Translations under genes and position numbers: made by a program
Shown here: piece by piece, positions 1 through 8,807 of the stretch
Layout: each line of letters begins with the position of its first letter
How positions within the stretch are numbered: position 1 is the stretch's first letter
The notes under the pieces: model-generated
The model's database searches: none
Told to the model about the DNA's origin: nothing
The model's input: only the letters and a program-made list of their open reading frames with translations
Assembly (NCBI GenBank): GCA_020444275.1
Contig: JAHLLG010000004.1
Coordinates: forward strand, 186,001 to 250,000
Source of the DNA: Bacteroidota bacterium
GTDB taxonomy: Bacteria > Bacteroidota > Bacteroidia > Bacteroidales > UBA12077
Direction of reading: 5' to 3'
DNA length: 64,000 nucleotides

Positions 1-1
1 T

Positions 2-1405
2 TATGAATTAACTAAGATTGGAATATTAAATAATGTTCTTATTAACCTACATAATCAATTTGGTGATTATTTATCTGTAAATCAAAAATTTTATAGTTCA
101 GAAGATGTTATTAATGAATCTTTTAAAGCTAATCAAGAAATAGTTTTACAAAATTTACAGGATAACATATTTCTTGTTAATAAAACTAATGACAGTGAAA
201 TATTTGAAGAAATTTTTAACAAATTAAAGTCATTAAATATCCAATTAAAAAAATCTTCAAAGATTAAATCAACACAACCTAATATACAGCTAATCCATGA
301 TAAAGAATACTACCAAAAATATTATTCAAAGGATTTATATCAGAAATCTACAAGCGACACTCCTATTCAAAATTTAACATTGCAGCAATTCATTAATTAT
401 AAAAAGACATCGAAAACCACAGAACCATTGCTATTTAAGATTTTAAATGAGTTAAGTATCAAAAATAATATTTGTAAAAAAAGAATAACATTATTTGATT
501 GGGAAAGCCTAGGGATGCCTTATAAAATACACCTTGGTTATAAAAAAGTAGATTATATAAAAGATGAAAAGCAAGAAACATTTTTCTTTCTTACAATTTA
601 TCCTGATGGTTATCTTGAATATAATGCACTTACTCCTAATCTTTTTTCAAGTGAACTACACTGGAAGTTATTAGAAATTTATAAAAGCTATAATTATTGT
701 AAAGATAAAATTGAAGCAGTAATTATTACAGATAATGGAGATGTTAACTTAATATTGAGAACGAATTTCCAAACCTATCCAGACTTAAAAGGAGTTAATG
801 GATATGTTATGGAAGGAGTTGATGTCAAAGATTTTAATATTAGTAAAGAAAACCTTTTAAAAAAGATTGAGACTTTCATAAATGAAAATGACGAAGAGAA
901 AATTAATCCTATAAAAGAATTTAAGAAAATAATTATCTCAAATCCGTCTGATAACATTGATGGTGAATTTCTTGTTAACGAATATAAAAAACTTGGTAAG
1001 TCAAAAATCATATTTGAGTTTAATAAATACTTCAAAGACATATTTAATGTTTGGCTAAGACATGCAGTTAAGAATAAAGAAGTTACAGAAAAATACTACA
1101 GTGCTTTAGTTGATATTTCAATTGCCAAAACTCATGAAGGAGTCTTTTATTGGGCAAATAAAGCGATGAAAGATACTCAAGGGAAATTCTTAAAATCAAA
1201 TATAATTAGAAAGATCGAAGTTGTTCAAGGTGAAGAATTTTCCTTAAAATTATTAATGAAGACATTAAATGTAGCTTTTGTAAGAATAAATGCCCCAACA
1301 GTACTTCCGTTCCCGGTAAAGTTATTAAATGAATATGTAAATAATTATGAACGACCTATAATCAATGATACAGGAGACTTTTTAAATAACTTGAAATTAA
1401 AATAA
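2..1405 (+). CDS. unrecognised protein, 5' end outside window, upstream of hsdR
   Basis: The reading frame is open from base 2 without a stop, so the gene starts left of the window; at least 467 codons are present. A TTG at 380 is not a convincing start because the frame continues upstream of it. The protein is Lys/Asn/Ile-rich, has no signal peptide or obvious membrane segment, and shows no motif I can assign. It has an N-terminal helical, charged part and a middle part rich in aromatic beta-like segments. It stops 2 nt before the hsdR ATG, so the two are almost certainly co-transcribed. It does not resemble HsdM (no DPF/NPPY methylase motif) and I see no HsdS-type recognition domain. A role linked to the restriction system is inference from position only. 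Confidence 0.75.
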   Translation, partial: YELTKIGILNNVLINLHNQFGDYLSVNQKFYSSEDVINESFKANQEIVLQNLQDNIFLVNKTNDSEIFEEIFNKLKSLNIQLKKSSKIKSTQPNIQLIHDKEYYQKYYSKDLYQKSTSDTPIQNLTLQQFINYKKTSKTTEPLLFKILNELSIKNNICKKRITLFDWESLGMPYKIHLGYKKVDYIKDEKQETFFFLTIYPDGYLEYNALTPNLFSSELHWKLLEIYKSYNYCKDKIEAVIITDNGDVNLILRTNFQTYPDLKGVNGYVMEGVDVKDFNISKENLLKKIETFINENDEEKINPIKEFKKIIISNPSDNIDGEFLVNEYKKLGKSKIIFEFNKYFKDIFNVWLRHAVKNKEVTEKYYSALVDISIAKTHEGVFYWANKAMKDTQGKFLKSNIIRKIEVVQGEEFSLKLLMKTLNVAFVRINAPTVLPFPVKLLNEYVNNYERPIINDTGDFLNNLKLK

Positions 1406-1407
1406 CT

Positions 1408-4400
1408 ATGAATACTCCATCATTCAAAGAAGATCACATTAGCCAAATACCTGCTTTGCAGTTTTTGCAAAATATTGGCTATACATATCTTTCTCAGGAA
1501 GAAGCAATGCAATACAGAAAAGGTAAAACAACCAATATATTGCTTGAAGATATTCTTAGAACTCAGCTAAAAGAAATTAATTCTATTAAAGTCAGTTCTA
1601 CAAAGACAACGGTATTCAGCGATTCAAATATTGAGACAGGTATTGTTGCACTTAAAGAATTACCAATGAATGAAGGGTATATTTCTGCAAGTGAAACCCT
1701 ATATAACTTATTGACACTAGGAAAATCGCTTGAACAAAGTATTGATGGAGATAAGAAAAGTTTTACACTTCAATACATTGATTGGAAAAAACCTGAGAAC
1801 AATGTTTTTCATGTTACAGAGGAATACAACGTAATGCGAAGTACGAGTAAAGATCATTATCGACCTGATATTGTACTATTTATTAATGGTATTCCTGTTT
1901 GCATTATTGAATGTAAACGTCCTGATATGAAGGAGCCTATTCAACAAGCTATTTCACAACATTTAAGAAATCAACATGAAGATGGAATCCGTTCATTATA
2001 TGTTTATAGTCAATTATTATTAAGTATTGCCACGGATTCAGCATCTTATGCTACAAATGGAACACCTGAAAAGTTTTGGGGACAGTGGAAGGAAAAGTTT
2101 ACTTCAAAAGATGATGAGAGATCATTTAAAGATGAGATATTAAGATTAAAAAACAGTTCATTACTTGAAGACAAAAAGAAACGCTTATTTGGTGATCGTT
2201 TTCGCTACATACGCAAATACTTTGACCTTTTAGAAAAAGAAAACATACTTCCGACTGTTCAAGATGAATATTTGTATTGTCTATGTAAACCAGATAGATT
2301 AATGGATTTAATCTATAATTTCATACTCTACGATGCAGACCAAAAAAAAGTAACTCGATACCAACAATACTTTGCAATAAAAAAAACAATGCGAAGAATA
2401 ACGACTCTCGATGGAGGAAAGCGTAAAGGAGGTGTTATTTGGCACACACAAGGAAGTGGAAAGTCGCTTACAATGGTAATGTTAGCACAAGCCATTGCAT
2501 TGGAGAAATCTATCCTTAATCCTAAAATAATACTCGTTACTGATCGAGTAGACTTGGACGACCAAATAACAGGTACATTTAGAAAGTGTGGATTATTTGT
2601 AGAGAATGCAACAACAGGTCAAAGATTAGTTGATTTACTTCAAAGTAAAAGTGATGCAGTAGTTACTACGGTAATTAATAAATTTGAGGCAGCAGTTAAA
2701 AAGATAAAGAATCCATTAGATTCACATGATATTTTTGTTTTAGTTGATGAAGGACATCGTACTCAATATGGTAGTTTTAATATTCAAATGCAACGTACCC
2801 TGCCCAATGCTTGTTTTATTGCAATGACTGGTACACCATTAATGAAAAAAGAAAAAAATACAGCAGTAAAATTCGGTGGAATTATTGATGCTTATACAGT
2901 AGATCAGGCTGTTAAGGATGGAGCAGTTGTTCCATTACTTTATGAAGGAAGGCATGCAATGCAAAAAGTTAATGCAAACCCAATAGATAATTTCTTTAAT
3001 ATGATTTCAGAACCTCTTTCCGATTATGAGAAAGCAGATTTGAAAAAGAAATTTAGCAGAGCCGACCAATTAAACATTGCAGACCAAAAGATATATGCAA
3101 TTTGTTGGGATATTAGTCTTCATTATAGGGACAACTGGCAAGGTACTACACCTTTTAAGGGTCAAATAGTTTGCCAAAATAAAGATGCAGCAATACGTTA
3201 TAAAAACTATTTAGATAATATTGGAATTGTTTCAAGTGATGTGCTTATTTCACCTCCTGATGTTCGAGAAGGTGAAGATTCTGCATTTGGTAAAACAAGT
3301 GATCTGGTGAAACAATTCTGGGAAAAAATGATAGATGAACATGGTAATTCTAAAAAGTATGAGAAAAACATTATTAATAGATTTAAAAACAATGATCGTC
3401 CAGAGATAATAATAGTAGTAGATAAACTACTCACAGGTTTTGATGAGCCTAAAAATACGGTTTTATATCTTACTAGAAGCCTTAAAGGTCATACCTTATT
3501 GCAAGCAATAGCAAGAGTTAATAGAGTTAGTCCTGATAAAGAATATGGTTACATTATTGATTATTATGGTGTACTTGGGGAATTGGATTCAGCTCTTGAA
3601 TTATATTCTTCATTAGAAGATTTTGAAGAAAGCGATTTGATAGGAACACTAACTAATATCAATGAAGAAATAAAGAAACTACCACAAAAACATTCCGAGG
3701 TTTGGGATATATTTAAGTCAATATCAAATAAGAGAGATGCCGAAGCTTATTCACAATTGTTGCGGGATGATGCTGTCCGAGTTATATTCTATGATAAATT
3801 AGCAAAGTTTGCTAGAATACTAAAATTGGCATTATCTTCTATTCAGTTTCATAATGAAACAGACCCTAAAACAATTGATCGATACAAAGATGATTTAGCA
3901 TTTTTCTTAAAATTAAGAGTTTCAGTTATTCAAAGATATTCTGATAAGGTAGACTATAAGCAATATGAAGGTCAAATTCAAAAATTGATTGATACGCATG
4001 TACAGACTGATGAAGTAAAATCAATAACTGAACTTGTGAATATTTTTGATAAAGAAAAGTTTCAGGAGGAAGTTGAAAAAACTATGGGAGAAGCTGCAAA
4101 AGCAGATAAGATTGCTTCCAGAACAGCAAAACATATTACTGAAAAGATGGAGGAAGACCCTGCTTTTTATAAGAAGTTCTCACAGATGTTAAAAGAAGCC
4201 ATCAAGGAATATGAAGAACATAGAATATCAGAAACAGTTTATTTGAACAGAGTTAGGGAAATCATGAATGCTGTGCTATCTCATACAGACAAGGAGATGC
4301 CAAAAGAGTTGATAGACCGAGAAGTGGCTCAGGCATTCTATGGGTTAAACCTTGAAATGTTATCTGAAAAAGTAAATGATAAGACAATATTAAATAGTAT

Positions 4401-4635
4401 ATCTGTAGCCTCTGCAATAAGTATTGACGATATAGTGCAAAGTACAGTTTTAGATAATGGAAAACCTATTGTTGACTGGCAGTTAAAATCCAATATTACT
4501 GGTAAATTATTAATTGATATTGGTGATTACCTAATTGATGAGGTAAGGGATAAATATAATATAGAGTTATCTTTTGATGATATGGATAGGTTATCAGAAA
4601 AATGTATATCAGTTGCTAAAATAAGGTATAAATAA
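1408..4635 (+). CDS. hsdR: type I restriction enzyme, R (endonuclease/translocase) subunit
   Basis: The 1075-aa length is typical of HsdR, the motor and nuclease subunit that cuts foreign DNA after ATP-driven translocation. An N-terminal PD-(D/E)xK nuclease is visible, with D154 followed by E168-C-K170. A superfamily 2 helicase follows: Walker A GSGKS at 349-353, the DEGH box at 447-450, and a TGTPL motif shortly after. The C-terminal third is helical, as expected for the domain that contacts the methylase. No HsdM or HsdS lies in the window; they may lie to the left, beyond the partial gene. The gene starts 2 nt after the preceding stop and its own stop overlaps the next ATG, so it sits inside an operon. 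Confidence 0.95.
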   Translation: MNTPSFKEDHISQIPALQFLQNIGYTYLSQEEAMQYRKGKTTNILLEDILRTQLKEINSIKVSSTKTTVFSDSNIETGIVALKELPMNEGYISASETLYNLLTLGKSLEQSIDGDKKSFTLQYIDWKKPENNVFHVTEEYNVMRSTSKDHYRPDIVLFINGIPVCIIECKRPDMKEPIQQAISQHLRNQHEDGIRSLYVYSQLLLSIATDSASYATNGTPEKFWGQWKEKFTSKDDERSFKDEILRLKNSSLLEDKKKRLFGDRFRYIRKYFDLLEKENILPTVQDEYLYCLCKPDRLMDLIYNFILYDADQKKVTRYQQYFAIKKTMRRITTLDGGKRKGGVIWHTQGSGKSLTMVMLAQAIALEKSILNPKIILVTDRVDLDDQITGTFRKCGLFVENATTGQRLVDLLQSKSDAVVTTVINKFEAAVKKIKNPLDSHDIFVLVDEGHRTQYGSFNIQMQRTLPNACFIAMTGTPLMKKEKNTAVKFGGIIDAYTVDQAVKDGAVVPLLYEGRHAMQKVNANPIDNFFNMISEPLSDYEKADLKKKFSRADQLNIADQKIYAICWDISLHYRDNWQGTTPFKGQIVCQNKDAAIRYKNYLDNIGIVSSDVLISPPDVREGEDSAFGKTSDLVKQFWEKMIDEHGNSKKYEKNIINRFKNNDRPEIIIVVDKLLTGFDEPKNTVLYLTRSLKGHTLLQAIARVNRVSPDKEYGYIIDYYGVLGELDSALELYSSLEDFEESDLIGTLTNINEEIKKLPQKHSEVWDIFKSISNKRDAEAYSQLLRDDAVRVIFYDKLAKFARILKLALSSIQFHNETDPKTIDRYKDDLAFFLKLRVSVIQRYSDKVDYKQYEGQIQKLIDTHVQTDEVKSITELVNIFDKEKFQEEVEKTMGEAAKADKIASRTAKHITEKMEEDPAFYKKFSQMLKEAIKEYEEHRISETVYLNRVREIMNAVLSHTDKEMPKELIDREVAQAFYGLNLEMLSEKVNDKTILNSISVASAISIDDIVQSTVLDNGKPIVDWQLKSNITGKLLIDIGDYLIDEVRDKYNIELSFDDMDRLSEKCISVAKIRYK

Positions 4636-5330
4636 TGAGTTCATATATTCAGTTCGGTTCAAAGCAGATAGAGTATCAGTTAAAGTATTCTGAACGAAAA
4701 ACATTAGGAATAACAGTTAATCCTGACCTATCGGTTTTAATTAAAGCTCCTTTAAATACTCCAATACAAAAGATCGAAGAAAAACTTTTAAATAAGGCGT
4801 CATGGATTATAAAGCAACAAAGCTTCTTTTTGTCATTCTTCCCTAAATCACTTCCCAAAAAATATGTTAGTGGTGAAACACACCTCTATTTGGGTAGACA
4901 GTATCGTTTAAAGATTGAAAAAAGTAAAGAGACATCGGTAAAGCTGAAAGGTAAATATCTAATTGTTAAGACTCCTGACAAAGGGAAAACAGAAAAATTA
5001 GTAAAAGGGTGGTATTTAAAAAATGCTAAAACAAAGTTTCATGAATATACTGAACCCTTAATTGAGCAGTTCAGGAAATACAATGTTGAACCTGAATCAT
5101 TAGTAATTCGTGATATGCCAACTCGTTGGGGAAGTTGCACACCAAAAGGAAAAATAATTTTAAATCCAGAACTTATAAAAGCACCCAGAGGTTGCATAGA
5201 ATACGTTATTATACACGAATTATGTCATTTAGTACATCATGATCACACAAAGAGATTTATAGACCTGCAAACTAAAGAAATGCCTAATTGGGAAAGGTGG
5301 AAAACTAAGTTAGAAGACTTGCTAAAATAA
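4635..5330 (+). CDS. YgjP-like (DUF45) zinc metallopeptidase-family protein
   Basis: This 231-aa protein has the zinc-binding HELCH motif at 194-198 followed by H204 (within VHHDHTKRF), as in the YgjP/WLM family of small cytosolic metalloproteases. The N-terminal half carries the family's beta-rich region, and RWGSC near residue 166 is the usual family motif before the HExxH helix. Its ATG overlaps the hsdR stop by one base (TAATG), showing translational coupling. YgjP-like genes are common neighbours of type I restriction genes, but their role there is not established; control of HsdR levels by proteolysis is a possibility only. Family assignment is firm, function is not. Confidence 0.9.
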   Translation: MSSYIQFGSKQIEYQLKYSERKTLGITVNPDLSVLIKAPLNTPIQKIEEKLLNKASWIIKQQSFFLSFFPKSLPKKYVSGETHLYLGRQYRLKIEKSKETSVKLKGKYLIVKTPDKGKTEKLVKGWYLKNAKTKFHEYTEPLIEQFRKYNVEPESLVIRDMPTRWGSCTPKGKIILNPELIKAPRGCIEYVIIHELCHLVHHDHTKRFIDLQTKEMPNWERWKTKLEDLLK

Positions 5331-5449
5331 TATACATATTATATGGTCTTTTTAAATAGACAAATATTGACTATAAAAACACACAATTAATTTAAACAAT
5401 TTTTACTATCTTTATGTAAGAAAAGACGTTTAAATTAACATTTGTAAAT

Positions 5450-6049
5450 ATGGTGTATGCATATGTAAGGGTTTCATCCGACAAACAATCTCTGGAAAAT
5501 CAGGAGTACGAAATATATAAATATGCGGATAATAATAAACTGAAAATCCAAAAGTGGGTAAAGGAAACCATTAGTTCAAGAAAAAAGATTGAAGAAAGGG
5601 AGTTATTTAACCTCATCCAAAAACTTAATGCAGATGATATACTATTGGTTTCTGAAATTTCAAGATTAGGTCGTAACATAATGGAAGTTATGAATCTGCT
5701 CAAAGAGTGCATGGAAAAAGATGTAAAGGTGTACTCTATAAAAGAGAATTATAAATTAGGTAATAATATTGAATCAAAAGTTCTTGCTTTTGCATTTAGT
5801 CTGTCTGCTGAGATAGAAAGAGACCTTATTTCACAGAGAACTAAAGAAGCATTAGCCAGAAAGAAAAGTGAAGGTAAAACTCTTGGCAGACCTAAAGGAA
5901 GTCTTTCTAAAGAAACGAAATTGTCTGGTAAGGAAATTGAAATTAAAGAATTACTAGATAAAAAAGTATCTTTAAGTGCTATTAGTAGAATTTATGGAGT
6001 ACATAGAATAACAGTTAAAAATTTTGTAGATAGCAGAATATTAAATTAA
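5450..6049 (+). CDS. serine recombinase (resolvase/invertase family)
   Basis: The 199-aa protein has the small serine-recombinase layout. An N-terminal catalytic domain carries YVRVS (catalytic Ser probably S9, Arg R7) and the ISRLGR and EIERDLISQRTKEA segments of the family. The long E helix is followed by a GRPKGS linker and a C-terminal helix-turn-helix (about residues 160-199). Members of this family in Bacteroidetes (Mpi-like) invert promoters or hsdS cassettes. This one stands 120 bp after the restriction operon, but no matching inverted repeat pair is evident in the window. Its substrate could lie left of the window. It may instead be a resolvase of the island. Confidence 0.92.
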   Translation: MVYAYVRVSSDKQSLENQEYEIYKYADNNKLKIQKWVKETISSRKKIEERELFNLIQKLNADDILLVSEISRLGRNIMEVMNLLKECMEKDVKVYSIKENYKLGNNIESKVLAFAFSLSAEIERDLISQRTKEALARKKSEGKTLGRPKGSLSKETKLSGKEIEIKELLDKKVSLSAISRIYGVHRITVKNFVDSRILN

Positions 6050-6134
6050 TTTTGGAATACAGATCAAAACAGTTTTAAATGACATAAACAAGTAAAAGAG
6101 GAAGATATATAACATATTAGTCGCTGACATTTTC

Positions 6135-6277
6135 TTAGACTGAAAAATCGCCAATTTTTATGCACCAGAGAAAATGATCTAAGTGGCGTCCAGTATGGGC
6201 GCACCTTGATCGTATCTGGTGCTAGGTTCTGGCGAGCCTTCAGTCTGATACAGTTTCAGGGATGCGCCTCTTTTTTT
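6135..6277 (+). ncRNA. candidate structured RNA: nested long hairpin with oligo-U end
   Basis: Four helices nest inside one another: 6135-6144 with 6239-6248 (10 bp), 6148-6153 with 6230-6235 (6 bp), 6162-6169 with 6215-6222 (8 bp, GCACCAGA/TCTGGTGC), and 6183-6191 with 6197-6204 (8 bp, one bulged G, AGTAT loop). Two pairs are G-U wobbles that work only in a plus-strand transcript. A run of seven T follows at 6271-6277, before the ATG at 6295. The segment is clearly richer in G and C than its surroundings. It could be a free small RNA, a cis-acting leader of the next gene, or a folded recombination site. No known family is recognised, and pairing was done by eye. Confidence 0.5.
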
Positions 6278-6294
6278 AAATAAAATTTGAAATT

Positions 6295-7671
6295 ATGAAA
6301 CATACTGGATTAATTATTTTATTGATTATTGCATCAAAGCTTTGTATAAGTCAGACAATAAAAAACTATAAAGGTGATTTTGGAAATGGTAAAGCATCAT
6401 ATACTTATTATGACAATGAAGACTATGAAAGAGTTTTTCATGGAAGCTTCGAGTATACAAGTAAATCGCCAGCGTTAATAAAAGGAATTGTTTACACCTC
6501 ATCAACAAAAGTTAATGGCAATTTTGAAAAAGGAGAAAAAACAGGTCGATGGTCATTAAATACTAATGTGTTAGACGATAACGACAATGTACTTAAAAAC
6601 ACAAAAGTCGATGGTAAATACATTAATGGAAAACCAACAGGTGTCTGGCAGATAGTTTATATAAATACTAATACTGGTGATACGACTAATAGTAAAATTA
6701 AATATTCAAATGATGGAAATTTAAAAGAATTTCAAGCTGATAAGATTGATGGTAGTTTCAATGATAATGGGAAATTTGATGGAAAATGGAGAGGTGTTTA
6801 CTGGAATAATCAGGATGAAAAAATGGAGCGGGTATATGAATTTAACAACGGAATTGTTTTAAAATGTATCACAAGAGAATTTGAAACAGGTGAAATAACA
6901 GACAGATATGATATAACTGCTCTTGTGAATGACTTTTATTCAAATTACAATCAAGAACTAAACTATTCTCACATTAATGGTAAATTCTACACTCTTGAAG
7001 AGGTCAATTTTACTCAGAATAGCTATTTAAACCCTGAGGAAGATTATGTACACAACTTATTAAGTATTCTTATAAATTGGTTGCCAGAACCGTTTTACTG
7101 GATTAATGGCAGAGATGAAAATAAATCATATTCTTTCGAGAATATTATTAAGGAAATATCCAAAGATGAATTAATAGCTTTATACAATAAATCCAATAAA
7201 TCGGATAAACTTATTGACAGTTTGATACTTGCACAAGAGAACATTAATCAACAAAGGATTCTTGAAGAAAAACAAAAAGAACAACAGGAACTCGAAATAA
7301 AAAAGGAAAAACAGGAAAGAAATCAAAGACATGCAGACTTGCTTTTAAAGTATGGTAGTGCTTACACCTTTACTCGAAGTGAATATGAATCCAAAAGTAA
7401 AAATAAAGCATATGAAATTCTTTTGCAGGATTTTTTCAAATGTGATGGTGAAGGATATGAATTATCCCAATGTATTGAAGGTAAATTGAAAGAAAAAGGA
7501 ATTAATATTAATAGCAGGATTCAAAATGAAGATACATTTAATGAATTAGTAAGAATTGACAGTTTTATACTCAAAGTAAAAAACGCATTAGAGAATCTTG
7601 ATAAAGAATCAGAAAAGCAATTAAAAAAAGCTAAAAATACTCAAGAAGTGAAACACATTCTAAGTTTATAA
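6295..7671 (+). CDS. secreted protein with MORN-like repeats and coiled coil
   Basis: The 458-aa product starts with a signal peptide (hydrophobic stretch 5-18, likely cut after the Ser-Gln-Thr region near 20). Three or more YwqK/MORN-like repeat units of the pattern G-x-F/Y-x-x-G-K-x-x-G-x-W occur between about residues 70 and 175. A highly charged Glu/Lys/Gln coiled-coil segment spans about 310-345 and a helical C-terminal part follows. It probably sits in the periplasm or on the cell surface. The ATG lies just after the structured RNA candidate, with an A-rich leader. No enzyme motif is visible and the role is unknown. Its presence between defence genes may be chance cargo. Confidence 0.8.
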   Translation: MKHTGLIILLIIASKLCISQTIKNYKGDFGNGKASYTYYDNEDYERVFHGSFEYTSKSPALIKGIVYTSSTKVNGNFEKGEKTGRWSLNTNVLDDNDNVLKNTKVDGKYINGKPTGVWQIVYINTNTGDTTNSKIKYSNDGNLKEFQADKIDGSFNDNGKFDGKWRGVYWNNQDEKMERVYEFNNGIVLKCITREFETGEITDRYDITALVNDFYSNYNQELNYSHINGKFYTLEEVNFTQNSYLNPEEDYVHNLLSILINWLPEPFYWINGRDENKSYSFENIIKEISKDELIALYNKSNKSDKLIDSLILAQENINQQRILEEKQKEQQELEIKKEKQERNQRHADLLLKYGSAYTFTRSEYESKSKNKAYEILLQDFFKCDGEGYELSQCIEGKLKEKGININSRIQNEDTFNELVRIDSFILKVKNALENLDKESEKQLKKAKNTQEVKHILSL

Positions 7672-7949
7672 TACTAGCCTTTTTGCAATAGGGTAACTTC
7701 TCACCTATTACACCTGAATAATTTAGGTCATGTGCATTATTAGAATTGAATTATTCAACATCCACAGGTTTTAAGTTCTATTTTAAAACCAAGAAGATTG
7801 CTTCAAATATTATGTAAAATTTGATTACTTTTATATATAAAGAAATTATTTATCTGTTTTGCACCAAAGTTTGTGCTGTTCAAGGATATTTACTACAACA
7901 AAGTTAGTTGTCAAACTTTTAAAAGAGAGCCTTACACATAAAAAACACA
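7672..7949. other. hairpin-rich intergenic region before the five-gene cluster
   Basis: No coding region is seen. Three local inverted repeats occur: AATAGG with CCTATT near 7687-7709, CCTGAA with TTTAGG near 7711-7725, and GGTTTTAA with TTAAAACC near 7768-7791. None is followed by a clear T run. The region should hold the promoter of the gene at 7950, but I find no full TTTG-N19-TAnnTTTG match. Confidence 0.4.
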
Positions 7950-8807
7950 ATGAAAATTGTCTCATGGAACATAGGTGAATACGGAAAAAGATGTAACACT
8001 TTCCCAATAAAATTTAGAGTTCTTCGTGACTTGATTAGAACTGAGAATGCTGATGTTTTCTGTATAATTGAAGGAACTCAATCTCAGAAACATAATAGAT
8101 TATTGAAGTATTTATTTAAACTCGAGAATTATACTTGTTATTATGATCCTTCTATACCAAAGAAAAGAAATGATGAATTTGATTGGAATGACTATGATAC
8201 TTATGGTATAAAAATATTTATAAATAATACTTCTAATTTTGGAATCCCAAACCTTGACCCAAGTACTGTTTTATTTAAAGGACGATTATTAAAATTAGAG
8301 ATTAACAATTATTTATTTGTCTTTTTACATAGAAATAGGAGTGCTGAAAACTATGATCAAGATCAATATATGAGACAAATAAAGAGATGGGTAACAAGTC
8401 GACAAAAAGATAGGATTAAAAATGTTTATATAATTGGAGATTTTAATTTAAGTATATGGGACGAAAAGTATTTCTCTGAAAAATCAGGATATATTCGTAC
8501 TAGTGTTATCTATCGCCAGTATGAGTTAAGAGTAAAAGAAAACTCAGGTATTGATTTTTTTAATCCTATAATTGAAGTGATCAACAAGAAAAACCAGCTT
8601 AATCTAGGTGGAACATATTATGGGAATAAAAAATATGGCTGGGCAATATTAGATTATATCCTTGTTAAAAATTGGGGCGATAATACTACTTCTATTGATA
8701 TTTTAACTTCATCCGAAAACTATGAGTTAATAAACAGCAATGAAAATACCAACAAATACATAAACCATAATTTTGATCATTTACCTATTAAACTTCAAAT
8801 TTCATGA
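7950..8807 (+). CDS. endonuclease/exonuclease/phosphatase (EEP) fold protein
   Basis: The 285-aa protein shows the EEP superfamily signature along its whole length: SWNI at 5-8, a metal-binding Glu in the CIIEG segment near 41, FLHRNR near 125, GDFNLS near 163-168, LDYIL near 235 and the terminal DHLPI near 277. Such proteins are Mg-dependent nucleases or phosphodiesterases. No signal peptide is present, so it should act in the cytosol. Its stop overlaps the start of the next gene by 4 bp (ATGA), and it heads a run of five same-strand genes with gaps of 24-33 bp. Placement next to Shedu and TIR genes suggests nucleic-acid cleavage in defence; the substrate is unknown. Confidence 0.88.
   Translation: MKIVSWNIGEYGKRCNTFPIKFRVLRDLIRTENADVFCIIEGTQSQKHNRLLKYLFKLENYTCYYDPSIPKKRNDEFDWNDYDTYGIKIFINNTSNFGIPNLDPSTVLFKGRLLKLEINNYLFVFLHRNRSAENYDQDQYMRQIKRWVTSRQKDRIKNVYIIGDFNLSIWDEKYFSEKSGYIRTSVIYRQYELRVKENSGIDFFNPIIEVINKKNQLNLGGTYYGNKKYGWAILDYILVKNWGDNTTSIDILTSSENYELINSNENTNKYINHNFDHLPIKLQIS

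Noticed and set aside
380-1405. Gene start at the TTG at 380
   Set aside because: The same frame is open without a stop back to base 2, so the gene very probably starts left of the window.
6135-6277. An integron attC site or retron ncRNA
   Set aside because: No attC core motifs (RYYYAAC/GTTRRRY) and no integron integrase or reverse transcriptase nearby.
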